Shown here: positions 24,856 to 37,624 of the stretch, piece by piece
Layout of the letters: the number at the start of each line of letters is the position of its first letter
How positions within the stretch are numbered: position 1 is the stretch's first letter
Source: Monarcha castaneiventris obscurior
Taxonomy: Eukaryota; Chordata; Aves; Passeriformes; Monarchidae
Assembly (NCBI GenBank): GCA_026261815.1
Contig: JAMPIT010000884.1
Span: 16,328,210-16,392,209, forward strand
Direction: 5' to 3'
DNA length: 64,000 nucleotides
The notes under the pieces: generated by a model
What the model saw: only the letters and a program-made list of their open reading frames with translations
Databases searched by the model: none
Told to the model about the DNA's origin: nothing
Made by a program: the position numbers and the translations under genes

Positions 24856-27800
24856 GGGTTTCCTCATCAGTCTTTTCTGAAATCAAGTCTTGACTGACTT
24901 TCCTCTCATGATCGTCCTCACAGGTCCTTTACACCTTCAAGGTCTCAGCCTGCATTTAGCATCACCGCTCTGTTCAGCTGCCTTCCCTCACTCCATTTTC
25001 CATGTACGACACAGCACAAAACCAGGTGCTCAGCGTGAACACTCAGGAAAAGCAGCAAGCAGAGCCATGACACCAGGGAAGGACACCAGGGTGGCAATAC
25101 TCCACCCATCACGACCGAAGGAATGTCATGAACAGGCACTTGGGGCTGGATTCGGGTGTCTCTCTGCATGCCAAGAGGTCCACACAAGGTTATCGTTGAG
25201 TAATGTTCAACATAACTTCTGCAGGTGCTACTTCCCATCCCACTTCTTATTGCACCCAGGAAAAAAGTAGAAAAATAAACCAGGGAAATCATGGTGGTTC
25301 CTTACTTCCCAGCTGTAGGAGAAAGGGCAGCTGTGGAGAGCATTTCTCCTCTGGCTGCAGAGCAGCCAGCCACTCTTCTGCTGCCACAGGTCAGATCTTG
25401 TCCCTCCTACAGGGGGAGGAATGGAGACCCTCACTTTTGCTCTCTCTGGGCAGAAATCCCGGACTACAAATAAGAGATTCTGTTTGGCAGCTGAGTGTTG
25501 GCCCTACAAGAGGACTCTGCCCTAAATAATACCAAGCATGTGCCTCTAAAACAGGAAACGCTACAAAAGAAAACATCACCTAAGTACATGAATTCCTCTG
25601 CTTCTAAGGAGCCCAGAAACATCCCCACACCGTTCAGCATCTCCTGTCCATCCCCTGCCAAGCCACTGTGCTAGCCCAGGGCTCACAAGCCATGTGACAA
25701 CTTCTGTGCAGTACAGCCATCTAGCTCCTCAACATCCAGGCACATCCTCTCTGCTCGAGTGTGGAGAGAGAGCCCTGCGAATTTTTGTGAGTGGCAGTGG
25801 GGGGAAACAAGCACTCAAAAAAAAAAAAAAAAGAGAACATGGGGGACTTGCAGAGCCCCTGCCATTTGCTTGGCTCAGACACAACTTCAAGGACTGCTGT
25901 AATTGTCTAGAAATCAAACAAGTGGCTGATAGCACCAATTAACACCTTCCAGCATAACAATACCTTCATCTCATCTCTCCCCATTCTCTCAACAGCTTAA
26001 CATATTGGCATCCTGAACGACTCCTCTCCCAGACAGCAGACAAACAGTAATGTGGAGGGGAGTGAGGAATGAAGGTGTGTGCACAGTGTCCCAGCATAAG
26101 TGAGGCAGCACGAAGTACTGGCAGCCATAAAATATATTAGAACAAAACAAACTGGAACTCGACTTGAGACACCTGAGAAGGTAGGACAAATCTAGAGAAA
26201 TACTTTTTTACACAGACTCAGAGCACTTTTAGTTAATAGCTACAAGCTGAGAAGATTTTTTTAGAGTCTTCCAACAAAGAATACAGCGTCCTCTTTGCAC
26301 AGGGGTGGAAAAGCCATATGAAACATTTAATCAAACTGGGGGAACACCTCAAAAAGATTTTCACATTTTCCTCAGAATAGAGAAGCAATAAACACAAATA
26401 AGTTCTTATGCTTAAGCTACCTCCTCTTTAAGCTTCTTGTGTGAATGCAAGTTTGCAAACTCAACCACATACAACAGTCTTGCATTGCAGGAGCACCTAA
26501 ACCGGCTCCCATGTGCTGCATACTCTGCACATGGATTGGGCACAGCTCTGGTGAACAATCATAAAACGGCCCAAAGAGAAAACTTTAGTTTCAGAAGAGA
26601 TGCCACTTTCTGCAATTAAAACATAAGTCTGGAGTACATTGACTTGAACCCACTGGACTTGCCCTAAATTTGCACCGGTGTGACTGAATACAGCATTATG
26701 CCTGACAGGGAGAGGAAAGGGGCACGGACTTCTCTTTTATTCAATACACTTTTACTAAAGTAATAGGACTCTGGATTCTGAGATCCCCAGGATTAAAGCA
26801 AAGCCATGCTTGTGGACAGGCAACACCTTTTAGACCAGCAGCTACAACCAGAAAAAGTGAGCAGCTCCTGGATTGAGAGCTCTTAGGGGGTTGTTTTCTT
26901 TTTAATTCCCCCAGAACTTGTGCTGCCATTTAAAATAATAAAACAATTATCCTTGCCTGAAGAGAAGGCTAATTACCCTTCCCGGTGACACTGCCCATCT
27001 ACCTTGAGACACCTGGAGGGGTAGCTGCAGCTCGGGTGCATCCCCAGCAGGGAGAAGCCTGGGGCTTTGCTCCTCAGCAGAGCTGGGAAGGAAGCAGGGC
27101 TGCTGGGAAAGGAGCAGTAATCCCAAACCGGCTCAACCAGGCCGCCTTCCACCACTGCCCAAGGGCTTTCGCCTCCAACATTGAAATGCTAATCTGACTT
27201 TGTAAACCCATAAACAAAAACAAAGAGGAGGACACCAGAGGTAAAAGAGCCTCCCTGAACTCCAACCCCAAACCCAATCTCCAGCATTCAGGCTCTGTCT
27301 GACAGAGCACGATTTTGCCCACAGGAGTGAGTCCCACAAGCTCTGATATCAAAATCGCTGGCAGGCAGCATCTTTATGGTCAGATGCATTTAAATGGCCA
27401 CTTCCATCACACACTGGAATACCCTTTGTTTCAGAAATCTCTGAAAACAGCTTTCTACTGCAGCCACAGGCCAGACACAGATCTGCTAGCCTTACTTACT
27501 GCCCTTTTACAACAGGACACCATCAAATATCAACACTAAAGCCTAACTGGCTTCTGTATCTGGGCTCCAGCTTGACGTTGCATGCACTGTCCCACTTCCC
27601 CTGCCTCCCCCAAATCCACACTTTTAAGACCTTGGCTCATACAATGGGGGCAAGCACCTTCCCAGAGACCCTGGCTGGGAGTCGGAGGTGGGAATCACAG
27701 GTCTGGGTCTGACCCAGGAAGGCAGAGGGGAGGGTAGGAAGGACAGCAAAGGTCGGCTGGTGGGGAGAGCAGATCCAAGTGCTTGGAAGTGGAGATACTG

Positions 27801-30800
27801 AATCTCAGAGATCGGTAGGGACACGAGGACATGCCAAGGCTCACTGGCTGTTCTCTCTGCTCTTCCTTCAAACCCTTCAAACCAGCACACCCACATCTGC
27901 AGAGAGTCAGCAGAGGGGGTCATGTCTCACCAGAGAATGCTCCCTGCCAGAAGGAGCACTGAAACCACCTAATTACCCCGAAAGCTGCCCTTTTGTTTCC
28001 CATCCTCCCTGTTTTCTTCTGTCTCCTGACCTGTTTTCGAAAGCATTTTGGGCTGCCTGTCATGTGGAAGCCAGATTTTGAAGACAAAGCAGTGGCTCAA
28101 GATATTTATCCCTCTGCTGGCTCCAAGGACACTGCTGCTACAACCAATCTTCAGGGAAAAAGAGGACAGAGTCAGCAACATGGACCACGGGGAAGGGGAG
28201 AGCTGTTCTGCATGCCGCAGCAATTCCTTACTGGGGTAGCTGAAGCCAGCCGTGGTTAACTTGGGCCAGAAGGTCCAAGGGCTCTTCTCTGCCAAGTTTA
28301 GCTCTGGATGACAGTGAAATCTGCTTAATTTGACAGTTTCATTTTAACATGTATGGGCAAAGTCTAGAAGGAGACAGTGGCAGCAGCAAGGGAAGAGAGT
28401 TGGATTATTATAAGGTAGCTTTCCTGTTGCCTCAACCCAGTGCTTAGCACTAAAAATGGATACAAAAAAATTATAGCTGCTAACTCCTCACCCTGGCAAT
28501 GAAATGATCAAACACAGAGTGTCTTCAATACGGTAACAATTCTCTCACACATTATAAAAATCAGCCTTTCACTATAGATTTCGAACTGCCACACCTCTAG
28601 CATTACAGAAGCTGAAAGCTTGGGCATAGCACTGGGGCTGGAAAACACAAGGAAACTTTCTGTTTATTACTGTTTTCTCTTTTTTTTTTTTCAATCTATA
28701 ATAAGAGAAAGTTTTGCCACTGATACAACTTCTGTGTCCTCCTCAAACCAGTGGAAATACACCCTTGTGAGCATGTGCAAAATGCAGTTCCTGGAGCGGA
28801 CACTGCAGCAGTAGAGAAAGAAATAGGTGGTCAACAAGAAGTTTAATCGGTGGAATCCTGCCAAATGCAAGGAAAGAACCTGGCCTGTGCCTGCGTGCCA
28901 GTGGGGACAGGGAAGAATAATGCTTCAAAAGTACAGGAGAGCATCTTCTGGTCTCTGTTTCTCCTCAAGAACTGTCAAGTGCATCTTTCCTTCCGTCTGC
29001 TTTTCACCAGGTGATTCTCAGCCATGGGCTGGGTTACTGTGCATGCCTTGGCACCAGCTCCAGGAGCCCAGAGCATTCTTGGGGCTGTTTGGAGACAGGA
29101 TTTGTCAGTAGATCATTGCCAGACACACTGATCACACACCAGGTGTGCCAAACACCAGCTGAAGTGAAAGGGTATGAGTGCATCATCTCCTCCTCTGCAG
29201 GCTCCTGATAAGGCCACTGTGGCAGTCCAGCAGTGGCTACTTCACGACCACCACCCCCTTGTGCTCACAGTCCCCACATTGGGGAAGCTGCCCTCTCCAT
29301 TTCACACAAGTGCATCCCAGGCATGCAGGGCAGTGAAGGGTTAATTTAATTAGTTCTGTGTGTGCTCAAAGAATTACAGGCAACTTCATTTAATTATTAA
29401 GTAGCCAATCAGGTAATCTCTGTATCTGATTAGCACACTAATGAAATAATGTCTTCCAGTTCAAAGCTGTCATTCCAATCAGGAGACAGCCCTTCAGCTA
29501 GAAGGAAAAGCTGGCCAGGTTTCCATGGGCTCAAGGCTTTGGGTTTTGAAGAGGGGAGCAGGGAGCAGAAACATTCCCACCTTCCCTCTCCTTGTCTCTG
29601 CCTCTGCTCAGAGCAGCACCCTTCCAGATGGGCAGGCACACGAGTTCCAGAGAGGCTCCCTGATGCTCCAGGCAAGCGTCCTGCATCCCCACCACCTCCA
29701 CCACCTCACACCCCTTCTCTCCTGCTCCCAGATGCACAGGAAGGCTCCAGTCTACAGGGCCTGGAGAGTGCCAGGCTGTTACGAGCATTGCCTGGGCACT
29801 GCCAGCTGAGAGATCTGCTAAATATGTGGGGCATGGCTCTGCTGTGGTCTGCATGGGAGAAGAGTCACACAGCAAAGCCATTATAGCACCGAGAGGAAGC
29901 CAGAAACCTTCCTCCCTCCCCCATGCCACGCTCTGCTCCTGTGTCATATGCAGTTATTTCCAGCCTGGGGAAAAGTGCAAGGCGGCAGCTGTCACACGAG
30001 GCAAGGACTTGCCCCTTTTAAACAGGGATTTCAGGACTAAATGACCCATTACAATTAACACAGCTGCAAGAACTGGGACACTTCCACACAGCCCAAGAGG
30101 GGCTTTGGGAGTGGGGGAGGAAAGGAGGAGACGAGCAGAGGGTTTGGATCATACTTCCAAGACCTGGCGTGGAGTCTCCCATCCCTCCACCTTTTAAGCA
30201 TTAGCTCAGCTGTCCTCTTCCAACTGCTACTGTTCAGCCGAAGCACAGCAGGGTGGGATGTGCAGCCCAGGCCCAGCCTAGCACACGCCTCCTCCTTTGG
30301 CCCCTTCCTCACAAACCGCTCCTGCTCAGACCCAGCTCAAACTCCCTTTCCCAAACAGCAGCACCAGCTACTCCCCCACAGCACGGCTGCTTCATGAGTA
30401 GCCACACACGTCCTAACTTTTAATTAGCTAGCCCAGGTTTATCAGAGGAGCTGCAGCAGGATGTGGTTCAGCACAACCAAACCATGCCAGCTTCTATCCA
30501 AGAAGCCTGGCAGATGTTGCTGTCCAAGCTCCAGCCTGTGCTGCTGCCTCTGTACTTGAGTGTGTCCTCACTGCCATTTAAATGCCAACTCATCCCCAAC
30601 TGGCAGTGTCTTCACCTTTCTGAGCTCTACATCACCTTCCTGATGTTTCCACTCCACCGGTGCCTCTCCCAAGGAAAGGGCGGAGCCTCCAGGATGCTCA
30701 CACCAAACAGCACAAGTTTTGCTTAAGCCCCCCCCTCCGAAAACAAATACTGAGAGAATCACGAGAGGAAACAGAAAAATTGTGAGCAGTCCCCAGCAGC

Positions 30801-33800
30801 CAGCTAGCCAGCTTTCTGTGAGAATGCTCAAGTGTTGACACTTTTTGTTGACCCTTCTTATCCTGAGTATACCTCATGAACAAGAAACAGCACTGCTGAG
30901 AGGGAAGAGACATCTCCCTCTCCTCTCTCTGCTGACTGCAGCCATTCCAACTGAAGGAAACCGGTTAGATCAAGAAAGTCAGGCTTGGACAGCACAGTGA
31001 GGCATCCACTAATAATCAATCCCTTCACAGCAGTCTTCCTGCCAACTGGCTAAGGACTAGGCAATGATTATAAACTGTAGTTGCTACTCCAAGGAAAAAC
31101 AACACAACATCATATGGCGGCCCTTAAATTCTGAAACCAGTCCTGCTTACAAAAAAGACAAGTCTTTCTAACTGCCTGTCCCGAAAAAAAACGGCCCTGA
31201 AATCCAAAGCTGGGTTCATCCCAGCTTGTGCTTCACTAGTCACAAAAAACCCCCAACCAACCAAAAAGCAATAAAGCTTCCACCACTAAAGTTAACAGAA
31301 AATTCTGAAAGTGCTGGGCGGGTGAGTTTAACACCTCCCATGATACTATTGTCACCCTGCTCTTGCTGGCATCCCACCCACTACCTGAGGAGGTGTGCAC
31401 GGGAGAACCTGGCAGGGCAGGGCTGTCCCAGCACTCATTAACCAGCAGAGATGCAATTCGAGCCCGACTTGAGCACAGGCGACTGAAGCGGCCACCTGGG
31501 GACCCGCATTCCTTGACAGCTCTGCCGCCCAGCACATTCCAGCCCCCTCATCCCCCGGCCCTGCAAGCAGGTCAGGGAGGCACAGCATGACCTGATCTCC
31601 ACCTCTGATAGCACCAAGCCCTGTCCCATCCCCTCTTGCCACCCTTGCCACAGTCAGGCCAGATGTGTTGCCTCCCCGCAGCGAAAAGCGCAGAGCAAGG
31701 ACACAGACACCCATCCAGGCGTGTGCAGGGACACCCTCTCAATGCCACAGCTATTTGCAGATCAGCCATCATCCAAAACTTCCCAAAATGACAAAGTCCG
31801 GGCATTGGGCAGGTCAGATGTTTACTACAGAGAGCAGTTTGTTCCACCAAGGGACTCGCAACACCCTCCCAAATTACACCCTGCCCTTTAGGGGATGCCA
31901 CAGCAGCTGGAATCAGCTCGCTCCTCACATTCCTTAATAAGCACTTCCACTGGAGAGCAGGGTGGATGCAGGGCATCAGCTGCAGTTAGTCATAACTGAG
32001 AGCTGGGCTCCCTTTCCTCATGCTCCCAGCACTATCTGCAGTCTAAGAATATCCAGCACCACCCACCCTGCTGGGGCAGGGGGAGTCAAGTGCTCTGAGC
32101 TCCCAGGCATTACAGGTCTCCCTGCTAGAGGAGACTTTCACTCTGCCTCCCCCAAGCAGCAGCCTTCAGCGGGGCCCCTCGATAGCTGGTTGAGATCCTA
32201 CAGATCATGGAAAGATAATCCATTGCACTACTAATGCACTACTGCAGCTGTCCATGGAGAAAATCCCCTTTCAACCAAAAAAACCCCCTCAAGCCCTTTG
32301 ATCCTCTCCAACTCACAATTATCTTAAGGGCAAAATAGTCTTCAGTGCCTCGGCACCTTGTATCGGGCTGAAAGAAAGGAAATCGAGACTGCTGTTCCCT
32401 GTTTATTCTACATGGCTGCCCTGTCCGACGAGGCAAGCTGCTCCAGCCTCTTCAGCACAGGCAAACAAATCCCGAGGGATAGATATCTGCATTGCTGGGT
32501 GACCAGAGCCACACAGAAACCTTCTTCTGGGGAAAAATTTTTGTTTGTTTTGTTTTGCTTTAAAAAAAAAAAAAAAGCCTGGATTTCTAAAAAAGGAGTT
32601 TTGCACTATTCTGGTTTTGTGCAAGACTCTCAGCTGCAGTGAAGTTTAACTGATTTCAGCTGCACGTTCAGGACTACGGAGTGAACAATTTACAGGCTCG
32701 CCATCTAACTCCAATTTAAAACTTTTCTAACCAGAACGTTAACTTGAAAAAGAAAAAGGAAATGTAGCGAGGCTTGATGTGGCCCAAAACCCTTTCAAGG
32801 AGGGTCTTACTGATAAGGTTTCTTCCCCAGGTGCCCTCACTGCTGCGTGACCTCTTGTTACCTGTGCAGGCTCACTCCACCTGCTACCCAGGGCTGCAGT
32901 GCGATAAGCGCTTCTTTCAGCAGAAGTGTCAGCTATAAAAAGCCCTTCCCCTCCCCACTGCCTGTTTCCATTCCCGTGCCACTGCTTCAGTCATGCTGGT
33001 ACAACCCTTTTGTGGGGCTGTGGAGGGAGCTGGCTGGGGGAACTGCTTCTGGTGAGGCATAGCTCACTTTAAAGAAAGGAGCGTTGCGGTTTTTAATCCG
33101 GGCGAGCAGTTCTGCTGCCAGCTGTGACGGTGGCAGGAGCTGCTGTGGGAAGGCAGCTTGAGAACTGATGTCCTCAGGTTCCACCAGACACTGCTCCTGA
33201 GTCCATGCTAGCAGCACAGGGAAAAACAGCCATGTGATGACCAACTCTCCAGTGAAGAGCACAAAAACATGAAAGAAAAAAAAGTCCCCTCTCTAACGCT
33301 CTGAAATCCTTTTCATTTCAGGGGTACTACACTCTATATAATGGTTTTCAGAAAATTCATCTAAAAATCCCAACAAAGTGCTACTCCTTGTGCATGTTTC
33401 TCCATCAATCAACTACTAATAAGTTTTGAATTCTGAACTGGCTCAACCTAAAGCAACGGGAGTGCCGGAGCCTCGCTCACGCTTTCCTCGAGGGAATGCT
33501 CAGCATACTTGGCCACTCCAATCATCCCAAACATGTTTACATGCCAACGCACCCGTGTGGCCTGGGAAATGCACAGACACGACACGATCTCAGCAAGAGG
33601 AGGGCGCAGTAAAGAGGAGAATCAGAGGGAAGCACTGAGAAATATCATAGGCGGGGGCACGCGGGGCTGCCATTTTCCATGCTCAGACTGGGAGCCCGTC
33701 TGAAACCAGGACTCACTTTTACTTGCAAGTAACAAGGTATTTTGCATTTGAAAATGCATTTCGCTTCCACAGAGAGCCGTTAATGTTGTATATTCAGGGG

Positions 33801-34740
33801 ACATGAAGAGGCTTATGTGGTGGGCCAGTAAGGGTTAGGACTAAGTGAGGTCGCAAAAGACCACGAGAAAGCAAGGAAGGGGTCTTTTTCCTTGCTTATT
33901 TTTCAGTATTTGAACCTTCCCAGCACACCAGAAGAGGGAGCCTTTGACTCCTCTCCCATGCTCATCATTTGTTTTATATTAGCAACAATGACAAGCTCTA
34001 TTAAGAGTCAAGCTCTTTAAGTGAACTCTCACCCTTTGCCTCCTAAAACAAACAAAAAAACCCAAGCAAGGAAAAAAAAAAAGCCTCCAACCACAACCCT
34101 CTTTGCCTTGTGTTATGGATATATAAATATTTTTGCTGCCACACAACTCCCTACATACAGGGCTCACCAGAAAGGAGAATACTAGATCTGCCTTCCAACC
34201 CTTCGGCCATACAAAGCTCCAGCCCCTTTACAGCAGGCTTAGCTGGAGAGAAAGAGCCAGAGAATTAATGGCTTTACCAAACAGGAGGAAAAAGACCCTC
34301 CAGAGCTCCTTTTACATCACCAGCCTGAGCAACCAGAACTAAACTACGGCTAGAGTTTCAAGAGCCACAGCGGATTGACCCGGCAGCTTGCAACCACCAA
34401 AAGCAGGAGGTCCTGCTCCCACCACAGGACTACAACCCCCACAAAAACCCAGCAAGCCCAGGGCCCAGCGAGCAGCTGGGATGGTGCCAGGAAAGGGGCA
34501 AACCACAGAGGCAGGAGCGTGGCTGAAGCGAGGGCTTGAAAGGGAGCGAGATCTTCTTTCTGGCAGCCAAGATCTTTCTGGCAGCCGGCAGCCCCCAAAG
34601 CAGAGCTTCGTGTTTCACTGCCCCCTCAGCAGTGCATGAGCTCTCCTTCCCACCAGGCTGAACGTGTCAGCTTGACCACACTGATGTAAAAACCAACAAA
34701 GGCAACCTCCCTCCGTTACTGAACCAAGGTAAGCTACTGT
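24856..34740. other. Non-coding; one homeodomain-site-rich segment
   Basis: No gene and no confident dispersed repeat. Homopolymer A-runs lie near 25817 and 32562. 29330-29470 looks like a conserved enhancer (see findings). A TATAAAA box at about 32935 has no supporting exon. Confidence 0.4.
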
Positions 34741-34753
34741 AGGGAAGAGCTGA

Positions 34754-34830
34754 ACCAGTTTAAGTGCACCCAAGGGTGAAGAGCTTGCACTGTTGAAGTC
34801 AGACCAGTCCAAAAACTACACTAAACTGGT
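34754..34830. repeat. Imperfect inverted repeat
   Basis: ACCAGTTTAAGTG (34754-34766) and CACTAAACTGGT (34819-34830) are reverse complements apart from a one-base gap, with about 52 bp between them. This could be a worn non-autonomous DNA transposon end pair or chance. Confidence 0.5.
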
Positions 34831-34834
34831 GGCC

Positions 34835-36265
34835 TAGCCCAGGGTAGGGGTCCCTGAGGACCATTACGCCCCTCATGTTTCAAATAATTCGGTGTTAACT
34901 TTACATACTGCCTTCCCCAGCCAGCCCTCAGCAGTCCTACCCCGGGATAATACCAGCAGCCTTGCTTTTTCAGTGGCAAGCTGGTGTTTTAGTTAAGCAT
35001 TTATAGTATATAAAGAGTTTGTCAAGAAGTTGAGCCAGCCCTGAAAGGAGTTGCCACGTTGGGCTGCAAGACCACCTCTGAGCAAAGCAGAGACCTTGAC
35101 TGCCATCAGCGCTTAGAGTCGAGTTATTCCCCCATCCCTTGTAAAGGCCGTCTATAAAGCCCCCCCAAAAAGCAGAAAAATGAGTGTTCTGCCAGTAAGC
35201 AAACTGCACTCTCACCACTTTTCCCCATCAGCTGTTTTCTGTTCCTCACACAAAAGGCTGCAAACCCCTCCTAATTGCAGGAGCCTTCCACCTAACAGAC
35301 CCTGCTCTCGAGGCCCTCCTCCCCAGGAACTGGGGGAGAACTGGGGCACAATAGGAAGGAGACCGGCTAAAGGGAATAGATCTGTTAAATTAACGCATTT
35401 TCTGTCAACCAAATCAGCTGCCCCTAGTGCTATTGTTGGTGAAACAATGGAGACCCCAGGAATGGGCACCCATTAAAAGGAACAAGCCTGCTGAAAGGAT
35501 ACACTCTGAGGCACAGCCTTGTGTGTTTAACAGGATTCTCTACTGTAAGGAAGGAGGAATCACTAGGCTGCATTGTTCCCACCACCACAGCAGATGCTGT
35601 TGCTTCTGGTAACGAGGAGGGGGAGAAAAAATTTAAAAAAAAAAAATTCATACCTACCTACAATAAGGTTTACATGATAAACTTTTAATTCGGGAATTTT
35701 ACCTCCTTGGCTGTTGTCATTTCTACCCATAGCCCCTTTTCTTGAGGAGATTTTTGCCTGAAAGAAGTCTATGAAAGCATCCATTGCCATTACAAAAGTT
35801 AATTCTTCACCCTTCATGCAGGCACTTAACAGATGCCAGGGGCAGAATGGCACAGCTCTGCCGGCATTATGCGCTTGGAGAGAAAGACCGCAGTTAAGCA
35901 GGTCTACATAGAAAGCTGCAACACTTTGAAGGTGTTACTTTTAGCTGGTTTGGTCAGAGAAAATTCCACAAGGAAAAACTTTTGAGACCTAATTTAGACG
36001 CGCTGTGCATTAGTTTAAATCGGCTGATTGAATTGGCACGGGTTTGTTTGCGGTATTTGGGTCTTCTTAAACAAAGCAAAGTCATATTTAAGCTGCTACA
36101 CAAAATAGTATTTTTTTTCTCTAGTAGGGAAAGACTCGCACCGACTTATCTCAAATCGGTCTTAAAATAAACTCAGCTTAAACTGTTAAACTTGTGGGTA
36201 CACAAACACTTCAGCTAACACCAGGCATGATTTTCAGGGTCAGCTGTGCCAGCAGAAGAATTGCC
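34835..36265. other. Non-coding; CpG-retaining AT-rich segment near 36000
   Basis: No gene recognised. 35970-36175 is AT-rich yet keeps many CpGs and is reported as a finding. Confidence 0.4.
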
Positions 36266-36269
36266 TATA

Positions 36270-36545
36270 CTGCCACATAAAATCTGTATTATCGGCCTCC
36301 ACGTGCTCCATCAAATCTCTGAAATTCTTATCGTGCTCCTCCTCCTCTTCTGCCTTCGACTGCTACAGTCATTCCCCAACTCCCCTGTCACCTAACTCAG
36401 ATCCATTCAAAATGTTGCTGTCAAAATAACCTTCCTTACCCATTGTTCAGACACCCTTTGGCTTCGTGCAGTCACTACTTGTTTCTTTTCATAGGCTTAA
36501 GATAACGTTTTAACTCACATATCAGCCACCTGAACTACCTATTCC
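36270..36545 (+). mobile_element. L2-like LINE, ORF2 C-terminal remnant
   Basis: Around 36405 the plus strand reads ATTCAAAATGTTGCTGTCAA, then AATAACCTTCCTTACCCATT. In frame this resembles the L2 ORF2 phrase '(I)QNAAAKITFL.H'. Upstream is a C/T-rich stretch (CTCCTCCTCCTCTTCTGCC) typical of the same LINE region in reptiles and birds. Heavily mutated. It appears to resume at 37085 after about 540 bp of other sequence. Confidence 0.5.
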
Positions 36546-37084
36546 TTTTTTTGTTGTTGCTGTTTTTTGTATCCAATTAGGCTAGAGTATCATTATATGA
36601 AATGTAAACACTCGTGCAAAAGTTTAAGATCTACAGTTGGGAAAGATGTGACTTGCATTTGAAATGGAAACTGATACAATGCTTTCCAATTTGCAGACCA
36701 CTTGAAACAACAGCTCTGAGAAGTATCTCTCTGCCTCCCCCCCCCAATTAATCTCAATGAACTCTAGAGCCCAACACTGACACGTAGAGTGTTAATGATT
36801 CTATTATGAACAGAATAACTAAGACAGCAAAAGCCAAGACCAGCAAAGTAAGAGCTGGTGCTGGAACGGACGTGGGGAGAGGGATGGGGCACGGCAGGAA
36901 CTGAACCAAACAGAGGATGGCACAGGTGGAAAGAACAATAAAACCAGTATTAACCCTGGATTTGGTTTTGTTTTTTAAACAACAAAAGCCCAGCTCACAC
37001 CCTCTACTCTGAATGAAGCTGGTGCTGCCCATGGGAAGCAGATCCATCATAGAGCAACCATAGTATATAACCCAAATTCATGCA
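36546..37084. other. Sequence between two L2-like pieces, unrecognised
   Basis: Either an insertion into the L2 copy or a fully worn part of it. The minus frame 36754-37050 (98 codons) has a hydrophobic C-terminal half but no family signature and no splice or promoter context, so I do not call it a gene. Confidence 0.35.
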
Positions 37085-37620
37085 GTGGTCCATAAATGGG
37101 TCTCTCCACACAGCAGGACCAACACTTTCTTTTCAGTCTATTTGAATTCCATAACCTTTTCCAAGGCTCTCAACTCTCTGCACAGCACCTCTCCCTGCAC
37201 TGCCAGTTACTCCACCTTTCCTCAGACAATGTGTTTTTTCCTACAGCAAGGTGCTTCACATGAGAGGGAAGCTTTAGTGAGCAGATCCATTGTTCGCTGT
37301 TGCTTCAGTCACTGCCCACTCCCTTCCACTTCAGTGTTGCCTACTGTGAACAGGCAAATGGCAAGAGGGATGGACATCCTCATGACTGAACTATTCCACT
37401 GAAAAGGCGTTTAAACACAGAACCACCCTCAACGAACACAGCTGACCTACATGAATTCACCAACATTTTCATCAGCTTGTGGCACCTTCTTGTTGTGTTG
37501 ATCTTACTTAGATTTTAAATTCTTCTGCTCAGAAACTACCTGGCCATCTCAATATTATCACAGAGCAGGATGAGGCCCCAGCAGACGTTGTATATGCTAC
37601 TGTAATACAAATAATAATGC
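37085..37620 (+). mobile_element. L2-like LINE, 3' end
   Basis: CTGCCAGTTACTCCACCTTT with CCTCAG, then TTAGATTTTAAATTCTTCTG, and the end GCTACTGTAATACAAATAAT. These follow the L2-type 3' region ('ttagattgtaagctct... gctactgtaatacaaataataa'). Plus orientation. The tail is shared by L2 and its SINE partners, so the last 40 bp alone would not decide. Confidence 0.55.
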
Positions 37621-37624
37621 AGCA

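Noticed and set aside
32930..32945. TATAAAA box
   Set aside because: No exon, CpG island or initiator nearby; such words are expected by chance.
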